A stretch of DNA of 64,000 bases. Source: Flavobacterium sp. LC2016-13. Its GTDB lineage: Bacteria > Bacteroidota > Bacteroidia > Flavobacteriales > Flavobacteriaceae. The stretch spans positions 62,001 through 126,000 of the forward strand of contig NZ_WMDQ01000003.1 in the NCBI RefSeq assembly GCF_009707955.1, in the 5' to 3' direction. Positions 1 through 9,107 of this stretch are shown piece after piece (the first letter of the stretch is position 1; each line of letters begins with the position of its first letter). Under the pieces are notes generated by a model. The model saw only the letters and a list, made by a program, of their open reading frames with translations, made no database searches and had not been told where the DNA came from. A program made the translations under genes and the position numbers.

Positions 1-1
1 T

Positions 2-2818
2 ATTAATGAAAAACAAGTAAATGGTCTTCCGTTAATCAACAGAGGAATTCAGGATGTTACAAAACTGGTTCCGCAGAGTTCTAACAACTCTTTTGCAGGA
101 ACCAATTTCAGATACAATAACGTAACTATTGACGGTTCGATAAATAATGATGCGATTGGTTTCAGTCCTTCTTTAGGAGGTCAGTCGGGAACTTCCGGAA
201 TGCCGGGAAGCAGTACAAGATCTAATTCTATCAGTTTAGATGCGATACAGGATATTCAGGTTTATATTGCTCCTTACGATATTAAATTAGGAAACTTTTT
301 AGGCGGAAGTGTAAATGCCGTAACAAGAAGCGGTACAAATGAAGTAAGCGGATCTATTTATAGTTATGGTAGAAATGCAGCTCTTACAGGTCCAAATAAT
401 GCTGGTGACGGTTCTAAAATGCCAAGTTCTTTTGGTGATTATCAGGTAGGTTTTAGATTGGGATTGCCAATTGTAAAAGATAAATTATTCTTTTTTACAA
501 ATATGGAATATGCTGAAAGAACTGACCCATTGTTTTACAACGCCGGATCAACAGATTCAAGCGGAAAATTAACTTCTTTAGTGGATAACGCTACTGCAGA
601 ACAAATTTCAAGTTTTGTAAAAGCTAATTACGGATTTGATCCGGGAAGTTATGGTTCTTATAATAACTTTGCAAAAAGCCAAAAATTCTTCAATAAGTTA
701 GATTGGAAAATTAATGACAAACATTCTCTTTCGTTAAGAAACAACACCGTTATTTCTCAAGCTTCTAATTTGGAGCGTGATGCTGCAAATTTCAGGTTTT
801 CAAGTATGGATTTTACGCAAAAAAACCAATCTATTAGTACTGTTTTAGAATTAAAAAGTCATTTTAACAGTCAGTGGTCAAACTCATTCATTGCCAGTTA
901 TTCTGCCATTAAAGATTATCGTGACCCAAAATCAAGCAATGTTATGTTTCCCCAAGCAGAAATTGGTTATAACGGAGGAACTATTTTCTTAGGAAATGAT
1001 CGTGAAGCTACTGTTTTTAATATGAAACAAAACACAGCTGAAATCACTGACAATCTTACTTATAAAACCGGAAACCATACTTTATTGTTTGGTACGCACA
1101 ATGAATTCTATGACATTAATTACGGATTTGTAAATGCGCTTAACGGAAGAGTTTCATATAAATCTTTAGATGATTTCTACAACAAACTTCCTACTCGTGT
1201 TCGTGGAACGTATCCTTTTGATGGTTCTACAAGAGATGATATTTTTAATAATCCCTATGCTAAATTCAAAGTAAACCTTTATAGTTTTTATGTACAGGAT
1301 GAGATTAGAATTGGAAACAAATTGAAAGTTACGCCTGGTGTGAGAATTGATTATACTGATTTGCCAACAAAACCAAACTTAAGTTCGCAAGTACAAAATT
1401 CTCCTGCTGATCCTAATTATGGTACAACATATTCTTATACGCCATTAAATCAGATAAAAAACAACTTTTTTAGTACAGCTTTAGTTTCTCCAAGAATAGG
1501 ATTTACTTATAATGTAGACGAAGATAAAACGCTTGTTTTAAGAGGTGGATCTGGAGTATTTACAGGTAGAATTCCGTTTGCATGGTTAGGATATGCTTAT
1601 TATAATGATGGAGTTGGTTACGGAAGTTATGATAAAAATAACTTAACTGCGGCGCAAGTTACAGCTGCCGGAGATCCTTTGGCAAACAACGGATTAAATG
1701 GATATCACGATGCAACACCAAAAGTGCAGGCAGATTTAGTTGATAATAAATTTAAAATGCCGGCTGTTTTAAGAAACTCTCTTGCGATTGATAAAATCAT
1801 CGACGGATATAAATTTACGACTGAAGGTATTTATACAAAAGTAATTCGTGATCTTGAATTTCAACAAGTAAATAAAACGGATAACCCAACTTATTTTTCT
1901 TATGATACCAATCACCAAATGCCAATTTATGCGGCTAATATAAATGCTGCTTTTTCAAATGCTTATTTATTGTCAAATACAAATAAAGGATACCGATACA
2001 GCATTACTGAGATGATCTCAAAAACGTATGATTTTGGTCTTAACTTTATGGTTGCTTATACTTATGGAGATTCTCGAGATGTTACAAACGGAATTCGTAA
2101 CTCTATGGAAAGTAACTTTCAAATGAACCAGTCATTGACACCAAATGATCCTCAATTGGCAACTTCTAACTTTAATATCAAACACAGAATTGTTTCTAAT
2201 GTAGGATATGCTTTAAAATTGGCTGACAATAATACTTTCTCTGCAAATGTATATTTTAATGCTCAATCAGGAAATCCGTTTTCATGGGGATTTGTAAACT
2301 CAACAATTGCCGGAACAGGACAAGCAGCAGGATTGGCTTATGTCTTTAAAGATGCAACAGAAGCTGCTAAATATATTGGAGTAAGTTCTACTGGAGTTCC
2401 TTCAGCAACTGCGGCACAACAAGTTGCAGATTACGAAGCTTTTATTAACGGAAATGATTATTTGAAAAGCAGAAGAGGAAACTTCACAGAAAGAAATGGC
2501 GACACTACACCATGGAACATTCAGGCTGATTTGAAATTAATGGATGAAATTAAAGTTTCAAAAGTAGGAACATTCCAGATTTCATTTAGCATGGCCAATA
2601 TCGGAAACCTTATCAATAAAGATTGGGGAAGAAGTTATTTTGTTCCAAACACATATAATTCAACAGCAAATTTAGGTTTAACAAAATCAGGAAATTTAGG
2701 CGGAGTTGCTACTGGCGATCCAACATATACTTTCCAAAAACCTACATCATCACCTTACACTGTAGATCAATTAGCCTCAAGATTTCAAGGACAACTTGGA
2801 GTTAGGTATTCGTTCTAG
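2..2818 (+). CDS. TonB-dependent receptor, Oar-like (5' end missing)
   Basis: This is the 3' part of an outer-membrane TonB-dependent receptor. The frame is already open at base 2 and continues through the ATG at 200, so the gene starts before the window and the ATG at 200 is not its start. The visible N-terminal part is the end of a plug domain (VTIDGS, SISLDAIQDIQV, GGSVNAVTRSGTNEVSGS), followed by a long barrel with alternating aromatic strands and a terminal Phe (GVRYSF), as expected for BAM-inserted barrels. The pattern PIVKDKLFFFTNMEY is typical of the Oar-like receptors of Bacteroidota, which usually carry an N-terminal carboxypeptidase-regulatory domain that would lie outside this window. 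The ligand cannot be read from the sequence. A hairpin terminator follows directly. The family is sure, the substrate unknown. Confidence 0.9.
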   Translation: MNEKQVNGLPLINRGIQDVTKLVPQSSNNSFAGTNFRYNNVTIDGSINNDAIGFSPSLGGQSGTSGMPGSSTRSNSISLDAIQDIQVYIAPYDIKLGNFLGGSVNAVTRSGTNEVSGSIYSYGRNAALTGPNNAGDGSKMPSSFGDYQVGFRLGLPIVKDKLFFFTNMEYAERTDPLFYNAGSTDSSGKLTSLVDNATAEQISSFVKANYGFDPGSYGSYNNFAKSQKFFNKLDWKINDKHSLSLRNNTVISQASNLERDAANFRFSSMDFTQKNQSISTVLELKSHFNSQWSNSFIASYSAIKDYRDPKSSNVMFPQAEIGYNGGTIFLGNDREATVFNMKQNTAEITDNLTYKTGNHTLLFGTHNEFYDINYGFVNALNGRVSYKSLDDFYNKLPTRVRGTYPFDGSTRDDIFNNPYAKFKVNLYSFYVQDEIRIGNKLKVTPGVRIDYTDLPTKPNLSSQVQNSPADPNYGTTYSYTPLNQIKNNFFSTALVSPRIGFTYNVDEDKTLVLRGGSGVFTGRIPFAWLGYAYYNDGVGYGSYDKNNLTAAQVTAAGDPLANNGLNGYHDATPKVQADLVDNKFKMPAVLRNSLAIDKIIDGYKFTTEGIYTKVIRDLEFQQVNKTDNPTYFSYDTNHQMPIYAANINAAFSNAYLLSNTNKGYRYSITEMISKTYDFGLNFMVAYTYGDSRDVTNGIRNSMESNFQMNQSLTPNDPQLATSNFNIKHRIVSNVGYALKLADNNTFSANVYFNAQSGNPFSWGFVNSTIAGTGQAAGLAYVFKDATEAAKYIGVSSTGVPSATAAQQVADYEAFINGNDYLKSRRGNFTERNGDTTPWNIQADLKLMDEIKVSKVGTFQISFSMANIGNLINKDWGRSYFVPNTYNSTANLGLTKSGNLGGVATGDPTYTFQKPTSSPYTVDQLASRFQGQLGVRYSF

Positions 2819-2847
2819 AGATTGTGTTTTATTTTATTTTTTTAATC

Positions 2848-2887
2848 GTCCCCCAGTTTCTTATCGCTTGAAACTGGGGGACTTTTA
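2848..2887 (+). terminator. Rho-independent terminator after the Oar-like receptor
   Basis: A perfect 13-bp stem, GTCCCCCAGTTTC (2848-2860) with GAAACTGGGGGAC (2870-2882), closes a 9-nt loop and is followed by TTTT. It lies between two convergent genes. On the minus strand the hairpin is followed by A-rich rather than T-rich sequence, so it should mainly stop plus-strand transcription. Confidence 0.85.
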
Positions 2888-2889
2888 AA

Positions 2890-5187
<2,298 letters not shown>

Positions 5188-5202
5188 TCAATTAATTGTA
5201 AT

Positions 5203-5210
5203 CAAAAATA
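5203..5210 (-). promoter_or_regulatory. Possible katG -7 promoter element
   Basis: On the minus strand this reads TATTTTTG, matching the Bacteroidota -7 consensus TAnnTTTG, 42 bp before the katG start. I do not see a well-spaced -33 TTTG, so the call is tentative. No OxyR or PerR site was recognised. Confidence 0.35.
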
Positions 5211-5390
5211 CTAATTAATAAAAAAAGTTGTATAGCAATTAAATATTAAATTATTTTATTTCTATAGAAAAAATCTATAATCAGCATTTTAGATCTTTTG
5301 GGCAAACAATCAATTCAATTAGCTTAGCATAAAATGATAATTATATAATTCTTGATTTAAATTTTATAAAAAAATATTTATCGCCTATTT

Positions 5391-5398
5391 TATTTTTG
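5391..5398 (+). promoter_or_regulatory. Possible -7 promoter element for the small Lys-rich gene
   Basis: TATTTTTG matches the Bacteroidota -7 consensus TAnnTTTG and ends 28 bp before the ATG of the 46-residue gene. No clear -33 box is seen. Between katG (start 5160) and this element the DNA is very AT-rich and holds nothing else that I recognise. Confidence 0.4.
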
Positions 5399-5426
5399 GA
5401 CATATCAATAATTTAAATTAAATATT

Positions 5427-5567
5427 ATGGACACAAAAAATGCAAATCAAAATGCCATCAAAAAAAATGATGACACTGATAAAAAAGCTGATGGTTCCAA
5501 AAATACAAACCATAAATCAGCTAAAAATTCTGAAAAAACAGGAAATAAAAAGGACGCGAAAAAATAA
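5427..5567 (+). CDS. Small Lys/Asn-rich hydrophilic protein (46 aa)
   Basis: A 46-residue open frame starting MDTKNANQNA and ending NKKDAKK. It has no hydrophobic segment and consists largely of Lys, Asn, Asp and Ser, so it is probably intrinsically disordered and cytoplasmic. The translation starts 28 bp after a TAnnTTTG-like promoter box, and 18 bp separate it from the next small gene, so the two may be cotranscribed. It resembles in composition the N-terminal part of the small gene at 7628. No function is recognised. The call rests on context and composition rather than homology. Confidence 0.5.
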   Translation: MDTKNANQNAIKKNDDTDKKADGSKNTNHKSAKNSEKTGNKKDAKK

Positions 5568-5585
5568 TTTCTGAATCAGAAAATT

Positions 5586-5765
5586 ATGAATCGCATAGTA
5601 GCAATTGTCCGGGAGACAATTTTTAAAAGATTTAAGAAATCTAAATTACCTGCTGATTATAATACGCAGACTGTAGAAGAATTTATAAGCGATGATCCAA
5701 ATCATAACCAAAATAAAGATGTAGATCCGGCAGAAAATTTAGAGGGCAAAAATGAACAAAAATAA
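5586..5765 (+). CDS. Small hypothetical protein (59 aa)
   Basis: A 59-residue open frame, MNRIVAIVRE to LEGKNEQK. The first 20 residues form a short basic amphipathic stretch (IVAIVRETIFKRFKKSK) that could bind a membrane surface or nucleic acid. The rest is acidic and Asn-rich (EEFISDDPNH). It follows the 46-residue gene by 18 bp on the same strand. No family is recognised. Other frames in this stretch are poorer in coding-like content, which supports translation only weakly. Confidence 0.5.
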   Translation: MNRIVAIVRETIFKRFKKSKLPADYNTQTVEEFISDDPNHNQNKDVDPAENLEGKNEQK

Positions 5766-5888
5766 AATGCATTTTATTTTTGTTCATTTTAGAACTATTA
5801 TTTATAAAATCGTTTTTAACGTTTTATAGAATTGCAAGATGGCTTATGTATAGAATATCTCACAAAAGATCACTCATAATTTTATATC

Positions 5889-6173
5889 ATGGAAAATACA
5901 GCAAATACAGAAACTACAAATCAATCAATAGAAAATACAATTAATTATTACCCTTCAGTTTATTTTGTATGCGCCGGACTAGGAACGTTAGCAATTGGAT
6001 CAGCTTTAAAAATGCTGGGACAAAATCAGATAGGTTCTACTATTAGAAAATTTACAATACCGCTAATGGCAATTGGTTTATACAAAATAGTATCAAATAA
6101 TTCTTCGACTAATTCTTCAACGAAAAACACAGAAGAAACAATTGAAAAAGAAAATGAAAATAAACCAGAATAA
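5889..6173 (+). CDS. Small membrane protein of unknown function (94 aa)
   Basis: A 94-residue protein with a polar N-terminus, two hydrophobic stretches (about residues 21-43, SVYFVCAGLGTLAIGSALKM, and about 54-70, KFTIPLMAIGLYKIV) and a Ser/Thr/Glu/Lys-rich tail. This suggests a small inner-membrane hairpin with both ends on the same side. It sits among other small genes between katG and a hydrolase and has 123 bp of upstream sequence of its own. No named family is recognised. Its reality is well supported by the coherent amino-acid pattern; its role is unknown. Confidence 0.65.
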   Translation: MENTANTETTNQSIENTINYYPSVYFVCAGLGTLAIGSALKMLGQNQIGSTIRKFTIPLMAIGLYKIVSNNSSTNSSTKNTEETIEKENENKPE

Positions 6174-6270
6174 TTAAGAATTGTACTTCCCTTATTCACG
6201 TTCTTTTAAAACTATTTTTTTGAGTTATACTACTTAATTAATGATTACGCTACTAATCAATAAAGGGATA

Positions 6271-6405
6271 TTGGAAGTACATTCTTTCTTTTAATAAATA
6301 TATTAAAATAATAAATTCGATCTTTTACTTATATGTGCTTCCTTGTTTTTCAACAATATTTTTGCTGATATTTAATAAAGCTGAAGACTTGGAAGTACAT
6401 TCTTT
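6271..6405. repeat. Pair of 17-bp direct repeats with an inverted partner
   Basis: TTGGAAGTACATTCTTT occurs at 6271-6287 and again at 6389-6405, where it touches the end of the hydrolase gene. The inverted form of its core, TGTACTTCC, lies at 6182-6190, just after the small membrane protein gene. The arrangement allows alternative hairpins. Its role is unknown. Confidence 0.5.
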
Positions 6406-7403
6406 TAACTACCAAATTTTAAAAACTGAAGTGTTTCATTATACAATTGATAACGGCTTTTTTCAAGGTGCATAACATGAGTTCCTTTTTTGATCACAAT
6501 GTATTTTTTATAAGGTACATTTTCTAAGGAAGAAAATAATTTTTCATCATCGGCATTATTTGGGTATTTATCCCATTCACCTCTTACTACTAAAGTTGAT
6601 ACTTTTATATCAGCAGGATTATAATAAGGCTTATTGTGTAATAAATCTTCGACATCTTGTGATGGTCCTGATGGAAAACGAACACTTTTCAATTTATATT
6701 TTTCAGCTAAAGGATCTGACTTTAGCCAGATATTGCCCCAATTTTTAAATATTTCCGGTTCTAATTGACAACTCTTTTTTTCAGGTGTTAAAGCTTTCAT
6801 TGCATTTATTCTTTCTTCAGGCGTCATCAATTCAAAAGAGCTTTCTATTTTTTCAGTTGCAGAAGTATCATCTCTTTGGGTTATAGCAGCAAATAAAACC
6901 AATTTAGAAACTTTATCAGGAAATTTTGCTGCATAAAGAGCTGCAACAGAACCGCCCCACGAGTGACCAATTAAATACACTTTTGTTTTGCCAGTTCTTT
7001 TTATAATTAAATCAACTGCTTTATCTACATCTTGACAAACATCAAAAACTCTTCCAACGGGTTTAGCTGTTGCTGAATTTGTTTCCATTTCAGGATAACG
7101 ATCTGCATTTCCATAACCTAAAAAATCAAGCGCATACACATCATATCCATTTTCTGACATGTTATCAATCCATGAATAATTGTTCATCTTAAAACCAAAA
7201 GACAAAGCAGAACCAAATGAAGAGCCATGCAAAAAAAGAATAGCAAAGTCATTTGAAGCAACAGTAGATTCTTTATGTATTAAAGCAATTTTTAGTCCTG
7301 AAATATGGCTTTCAGTTTTCAATATTTCATAGTCAGGATTGTTTTGGGCATTCATTGCTGTTGTAAAAAAGGCCAACGATAAGAAAGTGGTAATTTGTTT
7401 CAT
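6405..7403 (-). CDS. Exported alpha/beta hydrolase
   Basis: A 332-residue alpha/beta-hydrolase-fold enzyme. A signal peptide is likely at residues 1-19 or so (MKQITTFLSLAFFTTAMNAQ), placing it in the periplasm or outside. The oxyanion motif HGSSFGS starts near residue 59, the nucleophile is Ser148 in GHSWGGS, the acid is probably Asp278 (VVRGEWDKY) and the base His309 (GTHVMHLE). These place it with esterases and proline-iminopeptidase-like hydrolases, but the substrate is not readable. It is transcribed towards the small membrane gene and shares a repeat-containing 231-bp region with it. The upstream region to 7627 is divergent with a small Lys-rich gene. Confidence 0.88.
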   Translation of the reverse strand: MKQITTFLSLAFFTTAMNAQNNPDYEILKTESHISGLKIALIHKESTVASNDFAILFLHGSSFGSALSFGFKMNNYSWIDNMSENGYDVYALDFLGYGNADRYPEMETNSATAKPVGRVFDVCQDVDKAVDLIIKRTGKTKVYLIGHSWGGSVAALYAAKFPDKVSKLVLFAAITQRDDTSATEKIESSFELMTPEERINAMKALTPEKKSCQLEPEIFKNWGNIWLKSDPLAEKYKLKSVRFPSGPSQDVEDLLHNKPYYNPADIKVSTLVVRGEWDKYPNNADDEKLFSSLENVPYKKYIVIKKGTHVMHLEKSRYQLYNETLQFLKFGS

Positions 7404-7627
7404 TTTCAGTTTTTTATAAATGCAAAGTTTAAAAAACAGAACCTTTGACAGTTCATTTTATATTGAACTATAAACTGCTAAAAACCTTGCTAATAAATTA
7501 AGATTGTATCTACTGAAATTTCGATTTATAAAACTGTAAATCATATAATTACAAAGTAATTTATTATAAAAAAAAATCATGCAACATTTATATATTTAAT
7601 CATTATAAACAATTAAACTTTACTATT

Positions 7628-7926
7628 ATGAAAACTTCAAACAATAAAAAAAATACTGACAATGCTAAGTCAGCAGAAAAGAAAAATTATAAAAAAGAAA
7701 CTGAATCTGAGAACAGTATCAAATCTAAATCTGATATAAAAAAGGGGGTGATGAGAAACAAAATCAAGAAGCAAAATTAAAACAACATCATTTAAATTCT
7801 TCTTTATATCATTCAATTACCATTATAAATTCCCCTGAAATTAATCGAAATTCCAGACGCAAAAGCAATACTCTTAAGTGGGATGATGAAGATGATTTTG
7901 ATGAAAGGACTGATCAAACTTCTTAA
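7628..7926 (+). CDS. Small Lys-rich protein with a candidate -1 ribosomal frameshift (50 aa, or 99 aa if shifted)
   Basis: The zero frame runs from ATG 7628 to TAA 7778-7780 (50 aa, MKTSNNKKNT to NKIKKQN). At 7738-7744 it contains A AAA AAG in exactly the codon phase of the dnaX slippery heptamer. A -1 slip there enters a frame that stays open to TAA 7924-7926 and adds 60 residues (GGDEKQNQEA, then SPEINRNSRRKSN, then LKWDDEDDFDE). That tail continues the charged composition better than the zero-frame tail GVMRNKIKKQN. The product would be a 99-residue, probably disordered, basic-then-acidic protein. Alternatives are a natural frameshift mutation or a sequencing error in the A6G5 run. A terminator follows at 7955. 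Function unknown. Confidence 0.5.
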
Positions 7927-7954
7927 ATCATTTAATCAATGAAAATCAATTTTG

Positions 7955-7988
7955 AAAGCCGTATAAAAAAGTAGCGGCTTTTTTTTTA
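7955..7988 (+). terminator. Rho-independent terminator
   Basis: AAAGCCG (7955-7961) pairs with CGGCTTT (7975-7981) and is followed by a run of T. It lies 28 bp after the end of the shifted frame of the small Lys-rich gene, which supports that the transcript extends to 7926 and not only to 7780. Confidence 0.75.
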
Positions 7989-8035
7989 TCCATATTATAA
8001 AATTTTAAGATTTATATTTAAAACATGGGAATTAT

Positions 8036-8434
8036 GTAACAAAAAATAAAAATTATGTAAATATGATTTTAAGTGTGATTTTACATTTACTAATGTTAAA
8101 AGAAAAAGATTATAAAAATATTGAGAATAAGAAACTAAAAAAATAAGAATTATTCTCGTCTTTTTTTATTGCAATTTTATAAATCAATCCATATTAAATT
8201 GTTATGCCTAAGATTATACACGTGATAAAAAAGAAAACTATGTGTCATCTGTCAGATTCGCTGACAACCAAAATAATGAATTAATTTACCAGTAATTTTA
8301 AAAAAGCTTGTTTTATAACAAGCTTTTTTTACCATCAAAATCAAAAAACATGCAAAAAAATCTTACGCTCTCTTTTCTACTCTTATCTAATGCAACAATT
8401 GTATCATTATTCTGCAGAATAAGTAACCCTGCAA
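8036..8434 (+). other. Non-coding stretch with two hairpin terminators and a tiny open frame
   Basis: No ordinary gene is seen between the terminator at 7988 and the response regulator. GAGAATAA (8123-8130) can pair with TTATTCTC (8150-8157) before a T-run. A stronger hairpin, AAAAAGCTTGTT (8301-8312) with AACAAGCTTTTT (8317-8328) around the loop TTAT, is a good terminator. Between them lies a 26-residue open frame at 8204-8284 (MPKIIHVIKK to TTKIMN). The terminators imply that something is transcribed here, either a tiny protein or a small RNA. I cannot tell which. Confidence 0.4.
8301..8330 (+). terminator. Rho-independent terminator without a clear upstream gene
   Basis: A perfect 12-bp stem with a 4-nt loop, followed by T residues. 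The nearest upstream open frame is the 26-residue one ending at 8284. The stem is also T-rich on its other face, so it could act in both directions. Confidence 0.7.
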
Positions 8435-8461
8435 TTGTATCTCATTTACCATAAAATCAAT

Positions 8462-8836
8462 ATGAAATATAAAAACATATTACAAATCGATGACGATGAT
8501 GATGATTGTGTCTTTTTTTTAGAAGCACTGAAAGAAGTTTCTACTGCAGCTTATACAGCTATTCATAATCCCGTTCAGGCTTTAGGTCAGCTTATTAATA
8601 AGGAAATACGACCCGATCTAATTTTTCTTGACATTAACATGCCTGTTATGAATGGAATGGAATTGCTGGCTGAAATTAAAAAAAATGAGCCTCTTAAAAA
8701 TATACCTGTAATCATATTTTCAACATCGATACCTTTTGAGATAAAAAGCAAAGTGAATGATCTTGGTATTTTAGATTATTACATTAAACCAAATGATTTT
8801 GGTGTTTTGAAAATGCTATTAAAGAATCTAATATAA
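8462..8836 (+). CDS. Single-domain response regulator (receiver only)
   Basis: A 124-residue CheY-like receiver without an output domain, of the Rcp1-like type common beside phytochrome and PAS kinases. The acidic pocket is the Asp run near residues 10-15 (QIDDDDDDC), the phosphoacceptor is Asp57 (LIFLDINMP), the switch Ser/Thr is at 87-88 (IIFSTS) and the conserved Lys is 109 (YYIKP). I prefer the ATG at 8462; the upstream in-frame TTG at 8435 would add nine residues that do not belong to the fold. It lies 271 bp upstream of a CheB-CheR-PAS histidine kinase on the same strand, which is its likely partner. How it signals further is unknown. Confidence 0.92.
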   Translation: MKYKNILQIDDDDDDCVFFLEALKEVSTAAYTAIHNPVQALGQLINKEIRPDLIFLDINMPVMNGMELLAEIKKNEPLKNIPVIIFSTSIPFEIKSKVNDLGILDYYIKPNDFGVLKMLLKNLI

Positions 8837-9079
8837 AAGACCTATGTCTCTTCTTGATAATAATCTGATTAAAGTAGAATTCATTGCTTTTATTTAAGAA
8901 TATCCTTTGAGTGAAGCAATAAATAATTTCTTCATAATACTGATTTTTAAGTGATTAAAATAAAAACTTTTATAAGACTAAATTTTTAAAAAGATTCAAT
9001 TCAAAATTTTATATTTTTGAAAATAATGCTTACGTCTTTTCCATTCATAAAAAGGCTTTTTTAAATGTAAAAGACTTCA

Positions 9080-9087
9080 TACCTTTG
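9080..9087 (+). promoter_or_regulatory. Possible -7 promoter element of the hybrid kinase gene
   Basis: TACCTTTG matches TAnnTTTG and ends 20 bp before the ATG at 9108. A second match, TATTTTTG, lies at 9012-9019. No good -33 box is seen for either. The rest of 8837-9107 holds nothing else that I recognise. Confidence 0.45.
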
Positions 9088-9107
9088 ATATTAATATTTT
9101 TTTTTCA

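Noticed and set aside
200..202. ATG at 200 as the start of the first receptor
   Set aside because: The frame is open from base 2 and the upstream codons encode recognisable plug-domain sequence (NGLPLINRGI, VTIDGS).
8435..8461. Upstream TTG start for the response regulator
   Set aside because: It adds nine residues outside the receiver fold, while the ATG at 8462 gives a normal CheY-length protein.
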